NCBI GenBank assembly: GCA_964035545.1
Contig: OZ037769.1
Coordinates: 13,736,133-13,782,132, forward strand
DNA: 46,000 bases
Direction: 5' to 3'
Source: Bugula neritina
Taxonomy: Eukaryota; Bryozoa; Gymnolaemata; Cheilostomatida; Bugulidae
A program made the translations under genes and the position numbers. Positions 1 through 10,859 of this stretch are shown here, one piece after another; position 1 is the stretch's first letter; the number at the start of each line of letters is the position of its first letter. The notes under the pieces were generated by a model. It had not been told where the DNA came from. It searched no databases and saw only the letters and a list, made by a program, of their open reading frames with translations.

Positions 1-780
1 TTTTCAAACATAGCAGTACAATCAACTTTGAAGAAGTTTGAATTAAATAATATTTAAAATTGAAAGTTCTAATATTGAAATATCCTGTAACTATTAAACC
101 AATAACAGTTTAATTAGTCAATATTAAACTGTTATTGAAAAGTACTAGTTTTATGGAGTCGATCGAAGCAGCACAATGAATATGCACTTGTATGCTTCCA
201 CAATTATATATTATAATATTTAGTTTTCCTCCGCAGCAGTGAGCTTTGCTAACAAACTAGTTCTTTACTCTTGGTCACCAAACCTAAAATTTCAATAAAG
301 CTACTAATAGCTAATAGGAGTGGCTATCACATAATCAAAGGATGTCAATTGTAAGAAAACAATAAAAAGCAAAGAAAACATAATTTGTAAAGAGTTTTAA
401 CAAAAACTTAGTATAGATTCAGTTGATCAGCATACTGGGTAAACAAAAACTTTTCTATAGATATTTTCATATACAGCTTTGTTATAATAATATTATACAA
501 GCAGAGTGTATTACTTTATCAGGAGACTCTTAGAAATGCATAGTGCAGGTAGAGAATCACAATTTGTAAAACAATTTTTTCTGAATAGCAGTAAATTATT
601 AAAGTAAATAACAAAATATGTGCTTTGATCAAGTTATGAGAATAAGTAAAATGGCAACCGTCATACAATATCTTTGTTTTGGTCCGCTAGCGTTAGTTAC
701 CATGAATAAAGCATCACATTGCCCAAACACACTTACCTTTTTTATCAATGCACTTTTGTTCTAAAAAAAAATTGAATAAG
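1..780. other. 5' flank of first PLAC8-like gene, no gene seen
   Basis: AT-rich sequence with no sizeable open frame, no splice-bounded exon resembling the families found elsewhere in the window and no clear repeat. It presumably holds the upstream control region of the PLAC8-like gene that begins at 894. No convincing TATA box can be assigned. Confidence 0.5.
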
Positions 781-893
781 CAGAGAAGTGCCTAGCTGGT
801 GTTACCTATAGTGACTGTATTAGCAGCGTATTAGTGCTAGCTGCTATAGCTTATAGTGTGTCCAGGAGTAAGGAAGCATACAGCAGAAACACT

Positions 894-2776
894 ATGGCTG
901 ACGCTGAGAAAGTTCCGGAATATTCTCAACCACCACCCCCAGCTCCATATCAGCAACCAGCACCAGGATATTACCAACAACCAAATGTCGTGGCTCCAAT
1001 GGCTATGAATCAGATGCAGAATAACACAACTGTGATTGTAAATCAAGCAGGACCAGTGAGTTCCTTGCCTTATCCGCAGAATGTCAGGGAGTTTTCTACA
1101 GGACTTTGCGCATGCTGCAGTGACATGGGAGGCTGTGAGTATTAAATAGAATAACATTCTGAGTATATAATAATAGATGTGATTCCATGGAAAACTATAA
1201 ATTGTGGGTTAAAATTTGAATGAAGCATAATATATTGTATAATACTTCTTTAAAATTTATTTCTTGCTGAGTAGCTATATATATATATATACAAATATAA
1301 TTATTAATTTAATAAAAATGAATTGAAATTAACAGTGATGAATTAATTCACATTGGTCATTGTAAAAAAGCTGCAGAGGTAGTTAGCTACGGCTTAGACC
1401 CGTTAGAGCTTGTCGTAGTACTTGAAGTCAGTGGTTTGGTCCCTAGTAAACGCTATTGGTGATGTTAGGAAGGGCATCTGTAGTCATGCATGAAGGCTCT
1501 TTTGTCACAATAGCAAAAAGGTTTTTAGCCTGCTTAAAAAACCTCCTTTTTATCAGGGCTTCCTACAGGGATGCAGGCTATACCCAGTATACCCTTAGGG
1601 CTCGTATGTGTGGAATTTCGGTTGCAGTTAAGTTAACTTATGGTTGCGGTTTTTTTTATTGAGACTCACTATCTTCAAGCATTGGATGAAACATCCATGT
1701 GTATAATGCAAAGTGTGGGAGAATAGAGACTATAAGCTACTTCTATTTATTGGTTCATCTGAAGAGTATTTGTGTAGTGTTGGGTTTACCCAGTGCCTTC
1801 CGTGGTGTAATGGTAGGACACTTGCTGGCAAGCCAGAGGACTCGGGTTCGATTCCCAGTGGAAGCAATTATTTTTCAAGCTATTTCGGCTTTCAATGAAG
1901 TGTAGTAGTATTTCGAAAGAGTCAAGTAGCCAGGGGAGCCTGAGTACTGAAGGAGTAGCAGTTCAAGTGAACTGCACAGTAGGAAATACTTGCATAGGGT
2001 AGCTTAGATGCAATCTAAATTTCAGTATTTTTCAAAACTATTGTTTAAAATTATATATAGTACAAAAGTTTTTAAATTGCAATGAAAATCAAAGCAGGCT
2101 GTATTCTATAAGTTATTTGTGGGGTGTGATGCCTAATAATCAAACATAACAATTTCAACTTCATTATCTGTAGAGTTGCATACTGCATGTTAAGAGATAC
2201 TGTGTTAAGAGATACTGTGTTTAGAGATACTGTGTTTGAAGCAGCTTCTAGATCTTAGTTAAGTTGTATAATTCAAATTCTCATATATTATAAAGAGTAA
2301 AATACGTAAATTGGTCTACAAAACTTTCCTTAAACTATGAGCCTCAGTATAAACTCTGCAACAATCTTTTGCAGGTTGTTTTGCATGGTTCTGTTTCCCT
2401 TGCTTTGCCTGCAGTGTAGCCAGTCGTATGGGAGAAGACTGCTGCTGTGGTTGTGGGGCTGGGTGTTGTATCGCCCCAGTCAGCTGGATTGCTATGAGAA
2501 CCAAAGTTAGAACTATGTTTGGTATCAGGGTGAGTTATAGTTATATGAATATTTATAAACATTGTATAGTAGCTTTATAAGATTACCAAAAGCAATCGGA
2601 ACTAATAAGCTTTCAGTTTTGCTACATTTATACAAATCTCTCTCTATCGTGCATCGAAGAATACTTTATAATTATTTTTGAAGGGTTCCATTTGCGATGA
2701 TTACTATTGCATTGCTTACTGCCATGAGTTGGCCATGTGCCAGATGGATAGAGAGTTGAAAAATCATGGACTTTAG
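894..2776 (+). CDS. PLAC8/cornifelin-like cysteine-rich protein, 162 aa, three exons
   Basis: Coding exons are 894-1134, 2375-2529 and 2684-2776, joined in phases 1 and 0 across introns of 1240 and 154 bp. The start MADAEK matches the paralogue at 22257 (MADTEK); an open frame further upstream has no such support. Residues 1-58 are Pro/Gln/Tyr-rich. PYPQNVREFSTG (59-70) is the conserved entry to the PLAC8 domain. Exon 2 gives the core CCFAWFCFPCFACSVASRMG followed by a CCCGCGAGCC cluster, and exon 3 begins GSICDDYYC and ends LAMCQMDRELKNHGL. PLAC8 proteins are small cysteine-rich, membrane-associated or cytosolic proteins linked to cell size, ion handling and differentiation; the role here is not known. 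This copy and the 20-22 kb copy have Tyr where the other two have Cys or Leu in exon 3. Intron 1 holds two SINEs. Confidence 0.93.
1335..1640 (+). repeat. SINE-like dispersed repeat, family 2, copy 1
   Basis: This lies in intron 1 of the first PLAC8-like gene. The segment ATTGGTGATGTTAGGAAGGG and the following CATC recur with few changes at 42297-42325, together with similar flanking text (AACGCTATT versus AAATGCCATT) and a 'cagggatg' motif further on. A tRNA-like head is only vaguely visible. Two copies on the same strand 41 kb apart support a dispersed short retroelement; the exact ends are not determined. Confidence 0.5.
1775..2000 (+). repeat. tRNA-derived SINE, family 1, copy in PLAC8 intron 1
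   Basis: A tRNA-like head at about 1794-1867 has an A-box-like TGGTGTAATGGTAGGAC and a B box GGTTCGATTCC. The body follows (ATTTTTCAAGCTATTTCGGC, then CCAGGGGAGCCTGAGTACTG, then AAGGAGTAG). The same head and body recur at 20.7-21.0 kb, 32.9-33.1 kb, 30.5 kb (minus) and 38.7 kb (minus). The head is preceded by TAGTGTTGGGTTTACCCAGTG, which is the end of another unit, so this copy is part of a tandem unit. Confidence 0.8.
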
Positions 2777-2975
2777 ATCAAGTCTCAGCTGCAAGATTTT
2801 CTCTCCGACACTGCTATTTGATGTGTATTCTTTAAAATTGCTAAACAAAAATATGACTTTCTAAATCTTACTTATAGCATTACGCTAACAACGATAAAAT
2901 AATGTTTCTTGCAAAAGTTTTGCTGCACATATTTCCAGACAGGCATTAGCGTTTTGTTAGTTTTGCTCAAACTGA

Positions 2976-2981
2976 AATAAA
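2976..2981 (+). promoter_or_regulatory. Candidate poly(A) signal of first PLAC8-like gene
   Basis: AATAAA lies 200 nt after the stop codon at 2776, in gene orientation. No cDNA evidence is available. Confidence 0.4.
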
Positions 2982-3162
2982 TGATAAAATAGTATACACA
3001 TACCTGCAGTTTTGTAATATTGTTACAACAATCATTACTTGTGTTTCATATTAAATTATTGTCCTTAATTTACAAGTTTGCAAATTTTTACTGCCACATA
3101 AAGCTTACCCATGCTTAACATTTAAACATAGTTATATAGCATTATAATGTAGATAGATCTCT

Positions 3163-3163
<1 letters not shown>

Positions 3164-3215
<52 letters not shown>
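3164..3215. repeat. (TA)n microsatellite
   Basis: About 50 bp of uninterrupted TA in the spacer downstream of the first PLAC8-like gene. Confidence 0.95.
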
Positions 3216-3221
<6 letters not shown>

Positions 3222-3599
3222 TAATTACATTATTTATTTATGTGATAGAATGTAATCATTGTTAGTTAAATGTGGTTCAAAAAGTGTTATTTATATATAG
3301 GCGTCTAAATTACATAATGCCTTCAATGGAAAATTTTTGTTATCATATTTTATATATAATTGTGGTACATAATTTATTTTTTTGATGCCCATATAATTAT
3401 ATGAAGAAAACTTGTTACTGAAAATTTGCAACGACATGGATTAGTGTTAAATAGAAGCAGATTTGGAATATAAAGAGGGCAGGGCTTACGAATGTTATGT
3501 AGTGTATATTATATTTGGGTATTTACACTTTCTATTACAACAAACATATGTTCATTTCATAAAACACATTCTATTGAATGCTACTGGCATAAAAATAAA

Positions 3600-4170
3600 A
3601 ATGTATGTTGCATTATATTACCCTATATTATACTATATAGTACAGTGTGTTATACTATATATTACTGTATAATATACTATATTACATTTTATATTATGCA
3701 CTGTATTACATACTCTATTACAGTATATTACACTATATATATTACACTATATTACACTATAAGATACTGTATTACACCATATTACACTATATCACACTCT
3801 ATGTTATATTACTGATCTGTAGCACACTATATTACACTGCGTTACACTATACTACACTGTATAATACACTGTATTATACAGTGTAGTACACTATAGTCTA
3901 TATTATGCTGTATCGCACTATATAATACTACACTATATTATACTGTAGTACACTATAATGTTATGCTGCGTTACCCTGTACTACACTATGTTATACTGCA
4001 TTACATCGTAGTACACTATATTACACTATATTGCACCATATTAAACTATATTAAACTGTAGTAAACTATATTACACTGTAGTACACTATATTACACTGTA
4101 TTACACCATTTTAAACTATATTAAACTGTAGTATACTAATATTTTACACTGTATTACGCTGTTATATTTA
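3600..4170. repeat. Degenerate minisatellite of TACACTATAT / TACACTGTA units
   Basis: Roughly 570 bp is built almost entirely from variants of a unit of about 10 bp (tacactatat, tacactgtag, tacaccatat). Local open frames that read as Tyr/Ile/Leu/Thr-rich peptides are produced by this repeat and are not genes. Confidence 0.85.
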
Positions 4171-4510
4171 CTACACTTTTACCCTAATTTCCTGGTTGCA
4201 ACGTGTCTATAAGTTCTCAAATATACAAGTTCTCAAATATACAGCCACTTGACAAAAACAAGTGTTAGCAGACAGGCTACATTATATAGCAAAATAAAAA
4301 AGCTTCTACAATATTTTAATTTCTCTGATGATTTTAAATACAATTATATTTATACTGTTTCTTTTCACCTGAAATTATCAGAGAATTAAAGTATATCGAT
4401 GAATATTGAACTATAATATACACTATAAGATAAAAAGCAGTCGTCTGCTATACTGATTTAAGTGTTTGTCGATAGGATAGAGTGAATCTAATGAAATGTA
4501 ATAGACTTAA

Positions 4511-4850
4511 CCTAAGGTCACACTGTGCGTGTTTTCGCATGGGAACATTTAAACCACGAGTAGCAAAGGTGTCCACTGTGCGCGTTGAGAAACGTTCGCA
4601 CTTGTCGCTCTGCATTTTCAACGCAAGTGCGAATCGTCTCTGTCCTTGCCACCTAATTGGCTGGTAGCTATTCAAAGAGCCCAATTTCTTAATTTAGTGC
4701 TATATTCCAGTAAATTGCGTTTTATTGAAAGCGAGTGCGATTTAAAAATGAAAGCTTTATTTATCACGCATCACTGACGCTACAGTGGACACTTTTGCTA
4801 CTTGTGATTTCAATTTTCGCATGTGAAAATACGGACGGTGTGGCCCTAGG
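4511..4850. mobile_element. MITE with long terminal inverted repeats, copy 1
   Basis: A 340-bp element bounded by CCTAAGGTCACACTGTGCG on the left and the inverse of CCTAGGGCCACACCGTCCG on the right. The arms pair over about 60-70 bp (both contain AGTAGCAAA followed by GTGTCCACTGT). The interior is nearly identical to the copy at 8817-9152. It has no coding capacity. The superfamily is not assigned because the target duplication is ambiguous. It lies just beyond the 3' end of a secreted-peptide gene. Confidence 0.88.
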
Positions 4851-5168
4851 CTGAAAGTATGCCCATATCTGCATGGTTTGTATTGCTTCTGTGTTGCATT
4901 GAAAGGCACATGTAACTCGTGAAGCAAAGTATCATACAAAGTCTTGAACTTGGCAATACCAATATTTAACAAAATGGTGAATATACTATCATTCTTCAGT
5001 TAATTTTGTAATTTGCTTATTAGTTATAGTTTAATGTAATAGATGTTTTCATAGTATAACACAATATCAAAACCAACTATAGGTTAGGCCAATTTATAAT
5101 CATTGATCAATTGTTTCAGTTGAATTAAAACAATCAAATAGAAAAGTTTTAAAGCTGTTGAATTGGAG

Positions 5169-5174
5169 TTTATT
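5169..5174 (-). promoter_or_regulatory. Poly(A) signal of secreted-peptide gene A
   Basis: AATAAA on the minus strand lies about 270 nt past the stop codon. It sits in the same conserved context (CAATAAACT or AAATAAACT) as the signals of the genes at 9.6 kb and 17 kb. Confidence 0.6.
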
Positions 5175-5383
5175 GTAGTTTTACATAATATATGTATCTT
5201 GTTTAAGAGGGTCTAAAGCTACATTTTTTCATATAAATTTAAAACCAAAGAATAGAAACATTCAGCAAAACTTCGTCTCACGCTTATACGCTACTAAACA
5301 AGAAACATTTTTACATTATGTAAGACAAGCTATTATGACTTAAATGTTTTGTAATAATCAATTGGGTTGCCATGGTGATAGAA

Positions 5384-5430
5384 AAAAGTTAGAGATTTCC
5401 AGATAACTGGAGAATATAGGTCCAACTTTT
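5384..5430 (-). promoter_or_regulatory. 3' UTR hairpin of secreted-peptide gene A
   Basis: In the transcript, AAAAGUUGGA pairs with UCUAACUUUU across a short spacer that itself contains CCAG-UUAU-CUGG. One pair is a G-U wobble where the 17-kb paralogue has G-C. It starts 17 nt after the stop codon. Confidence 0.5.
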
Positions 5431-5446
5431 CTCACAAATCTGGTAT

Positions 5447-6407
5447 TTATCCGAGCCTCCATCCAGTTCGAGTTCTGGTTCGAGTTCTAGTTCTGGTTGA
5501 TCTTCTGGTCGACGAATATGTGCATTTAGATGTAGAAGAGGAGCATTTTAGACCAGTCGTACATCTGTAACATAGTCAGATCAAAAGTGGAAATCAGGTG
5601 GTATCTGATTATATAATACGTTTGTAATACCAATATGACGGGCTCTCATTTGACAGAATAGAACTACATGGTATGCTGCAATGTATATAGTAGTTTCTTA
5701 GTGCAGTTATTAGTTATATTCATCACCCGTAAAATTGCTGTATGTTGCATAAACTACTCACCATGTTTACATAATTATAATTATTAAGAATTATTTTGCA
5801 TTCACCTACAAGATTGAAGTTGTTTCAATAGCCTGTAAACTTACTATTTTGTAAGAAAATATCAGACATAAAACTCAGCTGAAAAATAGTTCAAAAACAT
5901 AATTTTTTTAAAGCTGGTAAACTGCTAAAACTTTCACAATAGAATTTGTTGTGAAAAATATTGTTAGAAGATTTATATTCAATGCAGCCAATTTTATAAA
6001 TAGGTAATAAAACAAACTTTTTCAGATTTCAACTTGAAAACTGTTATTTGAATTTACAATTTGAAGCCAAAATTCTATTCTTTGTAGAAATAGTTTAATC
6101 TTTAGAAATTCATATTACTTGATTGCTTGATAAAGTAAAAGTTAATTGAAAAGATACAACCCAAATTTATCACAACAAAATCCAATAATATTCATCTGCT
6201 TTGCCTGTTATATAGGCCAGCTGGTTGCCCTGCTGTGTATATATCCACTGCATGCAGTAATATATACTTTCTTGTGGAAATAACTCACTTGTTACATGAG
6301 CCACAATGTTGTCCGTATTTCTGGGTCGAGCCACATTGCCAGCTCAGCATCACCAAACATGTACCAATCAGCAGAAATACAATCAGTACAGCAGATATAA
6401 CCTTCAT
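5447..6407 (-). CDS. Secreted six-cysteine peptide A with Arg-Thr repeat tail, 78 aa
   Basis: Coding exons are 6407-6289 and 5564-5447, with a phase-2 junction (donor GTGAGT, acceptor TTACAG) across a 724-bp intron. The coding exon opens at 6414 after a 157-bp intron that separates it from non-coding exon 1. Residues 1 to about 23 (MKVISAVLIVFLLIG...) form a signal peptide. The mature part has six Cys spaced x9, x2, x2, x5, x6. The last 24 residues hold no Cys and are very basic; the tail STRRSTRTRTRTRTRTG is a run of Arg-Thr dipeptides. I recognise no named family. Fast tail change, small size and charge suggest an antimicrobial or other host-defence peptide (inference). A signalling peptide or extracellular matrix role is possible. 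Confidence 0.85.
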
Positions 6408-6571
6408 TTCGGTTCTTCAAAGAAATCTTCAATAAAGATTGTTTAAAGTTCAAATGCTTTGAAACAACTTGCATACACATATACTACATTTTACTCTAAA
6501 TATTTTTCATATATACAATAAGTTATTAGAATAAGAATATAAATCATTTAATATCTATATAGAAATCCTAC

Positions 6572-6645
6572 CTTCAGAGTAAAAGAGGAAATGGCAAGTA
6601 GATGACAGACAGATGGCAGCCCAGAGCAAGTGCTTGCAGAGGAGT
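6572..6645 (-). other. Non-coding exon 1 of secreted-peptide gene A (5' end approximate)
   Basis: The minus-strand text ends CTCTTTTACTCTGAAG before a GTAGG donor. It contains CTGCAAGCACTTGCTCTG, which is shared with the five related loci. The 3' boundary is fixed by the donor; the transcription start is inferred from the TATA box about 25-30 bp upstream. Confidence 0.7.
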
Positions 6646-6668
6646 AGATTGTGGAGTGTGGAACGGAA

Positions 6669-6676
6669 TATTTATA
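6669..6676 (-). promoter_or_regulatory. TATA box of secreted-peptide gene A
   Basis: TATAAATA on the minus strand, at the same distance from conserved exon 1 as in the paralogues at 10.8, 14.6 and 16.8 kb. Confidence 0.75.
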
Positions 6677-6699
6677 CTGTCTGATATACTGTAAATGTG

Positions 6700-8816
6700 G
6701 AAACTATTAAGAAATGATGCTTTGAAAATAATTACAAAAACTGATAAGTAATGTAGAAATTTACATTGTTTTGTAGCATAAGCTCATAAATTGAACATTG
6801 GGAAAGTGTATTATATGATAAAATAACTATTTACCATGTGAATAGATAGAGCCATTGTTCTAACACTAAGAAAATCAATAAAGCTATTAGATTACTATTT
6901 GTGGAGAAAAATAGATAAATGCCTAAATAATATAACTGGTTTATATTCATTTGATGATACATATCTGATAGGAGAAGTTTAAAAAAGGAAAATAGCCACA
7001 TAATGGGTCATTGTTAGTGCAAAATTGTTTTTAATCCTCTAAAGCGTTGAGGACCTGATGTAAAAAACATGGACTCTGCTAACTTAAGTTAGTCATCACT
7101 CTACACATGTATCTTTGATGTAGACAGCCTGTATGTAACGCCATGCATCATTGTTGTTTATTTTGAACCATGAGGAATGATTTAGTTAAAAGTTTGTGGT
7201 AGGGGTAAGGGGGGGGGGCGGTTTTTTAAATTACGAGTTCAATAATCTGTAGTCTTAATGCTGCATCTGTTGTCTATTACAGGTATCAGTTTGTTGTTTC
7301 TATCTCTCTCACAACTTTCAGGATAATGAAATTTTCATGACGAAAAAATCGGCTTATTGTATTGGGGTACAATGGGCCACTGGGTGGGACACAACAAATA
7401 TAGTGAAACTTTGTTGATTTGATTGTATCTGATTTTAATTTAACTAATATACACAAATAAATAAAAATACTCTTTCAGATCTACAGCAAAAATCATGTTT
7501 TAGCTGTACAGTTTGTATACCACCACAGATAACAAGGAGAGGCAAAACCAAACGCACATCGCTCGGTTCTACGGTACCATTATCATTACTGTTTATATAG
7601 AACTAAAAATGTTTGCTCTGTTTCAACTTCACAGGAACTCACATGGGGGGGGGGGAAACTTTAGTAACATGTACTACAAAGTGCCAAGTCGACTTTTTTA
7701 TGAACTGTAGCTAAAGTGCATGCAGAGGTTTGTGACTGGAATGTGGAAGGGGAGGGCCGGAGAAAATGTGCAAATCAGAATTTATTTTAGTCAAATACAT
7801 GTATAACCCCTCAATGATATAATGTATAATGAATATCATGACTATCCATTGGTAGCAACAGCAAAGGGTTTTGTATTATGTATAAAATGGCAAAGCTCTA
7901 ACCTCACCAAATGTATATATAGGCCTATTAGGGGAGCTTCACCTTGTAGTTTGGTAGTCTTACCATGATGTCTTTGATACTTTACAAAAAGGTCCGAAAT
8001 GGCTATATCTATAGATTTTATTAACATTTCATCTAACTTTTTGGGCAAACAAACTAATAACAGTGATCAGGGTGCAAGGATCAAGTGGCCCATTGTGCCC
8101 GGTGTGCCAAGTGTTGAAAAAAATTGTGGCTCAAGGAAAATTTATTTTAGAGTTTGCTGTTATACTAGTTAAGCAATGTAGAGACAAGCAATGGCAACAA
8201 CATCAGTAAAATCTAGGTTTGTTACCTTTGAGTGTAAAAAGTTATAAAACTTTAACAACATCTTAAAAAAATTACAAAAAGTAGGTAAAAACAGTTTTTG
8301 AATCGCCCCTTCAACATGTATGCTCAGCAAGTGCTGAAACTACAATGGCTGAAAAATTATGTCAATACCTTTTTATGAAAAAAATCACAACTCTAAATAA
8401 ATAAGTTCTCTCACAATTTGACCGGCTTTTTGTACCCCTATGACCGTTGTGCCCCCCCCCCCTCCGTTACCCTTGCTCTTATTTACTTCAAATGAAAAAC
8501 AAAATCCATTAAGTTACTCAGTTATAAGGACAGTTTAGAGATCTTGAAGAGTTTTTTACCTTACTAGTGAGCAAAATTCTCCTTTTGCATTGCATTTTTA
8601 TTTTTTGATGTAGTTCTTATGTGTGCTTTTCTATCATTTATCTTCAGTCACAGAGCTTTACCTTACTACTATAGTATTTAAATTCTTTAGACTGATTAAC
8701 TGAAAACTTGTTGCAGCTTGTTTTATGTTAGTTTCACAATCTTCTATTCAATAAAAATAGTCAGCAATACTAGTAGCATTATTGTCTTAAACCAAGAGGT
8801 TGACTGCTGCCATAAG
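6700..8816. other. Spacer between peptide genes A and B
   Basis: No gene was found. The first few hundred bases (to about 7000) resemble the upstream flanks of the other peptide genes, consistent with segmental duplication. Homopolymers of G (7210-7218, 7646-7655) and C (8453-8462) occur. The rest is AT-rich without recognisable coding signal. Confidence 0.5.
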
Positions 8817-9152
8817 CCTAGGGCCACACGGTGCGTATTTTCGAAAATTGAAATCACAAGTAGCAAAGGTGTCCACTGTGCGCATTGAGCAAACATTCGC
8901 ACTTGTCGCTCTGCATTTTCAACGCAAGTGCGAATCGTCTCTGTCGTAGTCACCTAATTGGCTGGTAGTTATTAGGCGAGCCCAATTTCTTCATTTTAGT
9001 ACTAAATTCCAGTAAATTGCGTTTTATTGAAAGCGAGTGCGGTTTAATAATGAAAGCTTTATTTATCGCGCATCACTGACGCTACAGTGGACGCCTTTGC
9101 TACTTGCGGTTTCAATTTTCGCATGCGAAAATACGCACCGTGTGGCCCTAGG
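8817..9152. mobile_element. MITE with long terminal inverted repeats, copy 2
   Basis: A 336-bp element with near-perfect outer arms: CCTAGGGCCACACGGTGCG at the left and its exact inverse at the right. The arms extend through AGTAGCAAAGG and GTCCACTGT. The body is nearly identical to 4511-4850. As in copy 1, it sits downstream of the 3' end of a peptide gene on the minus strand, but the distance differs, so independent insertions or later deletion are both possible. Confidence 0.9.
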
Positions 9153-9323
9153 CTAATTGGGATGATTTTATTTACTGAGTTATAGTTTAATTGACATAAG
9201 ATATGCTTTCTTAGCATCACACTAACAATTAATTGGGTTCAGCAATATTATAATTTGAAATTATTTGTTTCAGTTAAATTTTGAACAACCAAACAGAAAG
9301 GTTTTAAAGCTGTTAAATTGGAG

Positions 9324-9329
9324 TTTATT
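9324..9329 (-). promoter_or_regulatory. Poly(A) signal of secreted-peptide gene B
   Basis: AATAAA on the minus strand in the conserved 3' UTR context shared with the paralogues. Confidence 0.6.
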
Positions 9330-9548
9330 TCAGGTAATCACGTAATATGTGCAGCATCTTGTTTAAAAGAGGAAAAAGCTACAATATCATTTCATTCATA
9401 TACATTTAAAACCAAAGAATAGAAACATTCAGCAAAACTCTGTCCCACGCTTATACTCTAATAAACAAGAAACATTTCTACATTATGTAAGAAAAACTTC
9501 ATTGGCTTAAAAGTTTGGTAACAATAATTGTGTTGCCATGGTGATAGG

Positions 9549-9600
9549 AAAAAGTTGGAGATCTCCAGATATTTAAAGAATATATAAGGTCAAACTTTTT
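9549..9600 (-). promoter_or_regulatory. 3' UTR hairpin of secreted-peptide gene B
   Basis: AAAAAGUUUGA faces UCCAACUUUUU across about 30 nt with one mismatch. It lies shortly after the stop codon at 9618, in the same position as in the genes at 5.4 and 17.9 kb. Confidence 0.4.
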
Positions 9601-9617
9601 TCACTTGAATCCAATGG

Positions 9618-10612
9618 TTACCCTCTCCTTGATATTCTACTTCGTCTGCTTCCCCATCGTCTTCTGGTTGATCTTCTAGAAGTGCACCGGAGAGTACCTC
9701 TAGAGCACACCAGACCAACCGAACACCTGCAACACAATTATCTGGTTGGAAATCAGATTGACATTAAACTGCTGTCATCATATCATAATTATGTGCTCTT
9801 ATATATGAGATTTATACTAATTGTAAGTTATGTTTTTAATTGTAAGCTTCCATTATGCAAAATAATTTTTCATCTGGTGTAAAGCAATGAATATTATAGC
9901 ACCAGTATAGCTATAGTAGCGTATAGCACAGGCTTGCCAGAGTATCAGAATTATTGAAAGCTTTTTTGCATTCAGCTTCAAAATCTTATGCATTTCAATA
10001 TTACTTAAATTTATAATTCATAAAAAAATTGGGTGGGTGTTCATGTTGAAAATCTGCCTAGCTAGACCATAGCTTATTTTAAAGCTCTTCAAATAATTCA
10101 TATAGTATATTCTATATAATAGAGTTTGCTGTAAAAGTCTTATTAGAATATGTATATCTACATATAATTCAGTTATATAGTTATTAGGTAGTTTTGTGAA
10201 AAGCTGGTAAAAACTTTTTCAGATTTTGACTTAGAGACTGCACTCATTTAATTTTCTAATTTGAAGCTAAAACTCCAATCTTTTAAAAAATAGTTTGATG
10301 TTTGAAAACTCAGATTCATAAATATTTAGAAGCTCTACCAAAAAGTAATAACAAAGAAAGCAATACAACCCAGAACTAGCAACAATTAATAAAATACTAA
10401 TATTTTTCTACTCCACCTGTAGGCATGTTGCCTTTCATGGTCCTACACACAGTGAGATAGAGCTACATTATTGTGGTAATCACTTACCTGCTGCATGTGT
10501 CACATTGCTGTCCAACTCTCTGAGTCGTTCCACAACGCCTTTGTGAGCTGAAGATCACCAAACAAGCAGCAATCAGCAGAAACACAGTCAGTGCAGCAGA
10601 TTTAAACTTCAT
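9618..10612 (-). CDS. Secreted six-cysteine peptide B with Arg-rich tail, 77 aa
   Basis: Coding exons are 10612-10488 and 9726-9618 (donor GTAAGT, acceptor TTGCAG, phase 2, intron 761 bp). The signal peptide is MKFKSAALTVFLLIAACLVI. The six Cys keep the family spacing x9, x2, x2, x5, x6, with RRCGTTQ at the first and CSVGLVC around the fourth and fifth. The tail TSRRSTRRRWGSRRSRISRR is the most basic in the family, with 10 Arg in its last 21 residues. The start is fixed by alignment with the other signal peptides and by the conserved AACAGAG before ATG. It is likely secreted and may be membrane-active; no named family is recognised. Its first exon and promoter lie at 10749-10842. Confidence 0.87.
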
Positions 10613-10748
10613 CTCTGTTCTGTATAATAGTCATAATGCTTCAACACAACTTGTATGCATTTTCCACATTTTACTCTAAATATTGTACATATACCATGAA
10701 ATATTATAGGATAATATAAATCACTCAATGTTTATATATAAATCCTAC

Positions 10749-10815
10749 CTTCAGGTTAAAAGAACAAATTGCAAGTTGATGGCAACCCAAAGCAAGTGCT
10801 TGCAGAAGAGTGGAT
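10749..10815 (-). other. Non-coding exon 1 of secreted-peptide gene B (5' end approximate)
   Basis: The donor is in CTGAAG|GTAGG. The exon contains the conserved GCAAGCACTTGC palindrome and joins, across a 129-bp intron, to the coding exon beginning at 10619. Confidence 0.7.
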
Positions 10816-10834
10816 TGTGTAGTGTGGAAGGGAA

Positions 10835-10842
10835 TATTTATA
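10835..10842 (-). promoter_or_regulatory. TATA box of secreted-peptide gene B
   Basis: TATAAATA on the minus strand, at the family-typical distance from the exon 1 palindrome. Confidence 0.75.
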
Positions 10843-10859
10843 TAGTATATCTTTGAGAT

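Noticed and set aside
1794-1868. Possible tRNA gene with A and B boxes
   Set aside because: The stems are imperfect, the anticodon loop is unclear, and the same head plus body recurs at several places, so it is a SINE head.
3463-3886. Tyr/Leu/Thr-rich open frames
   Set aside because: They are produced by the TACACTATAT minisatellite.
4321-4385. Second hammerhead-like motif (CTGATGA with GAAA and flanking TTCT/AGAGAA)
   Set aside because: It lacks the closing G-C of stem II and has no stem III, so it is a chance hairpin.
7196-8470. G-run at the left and C-run at the right, as ends of a transposon
   Set aside because: Similarity beyond the homopolymers (GGGTAA) is too short, and no coding or target duplication was seen.
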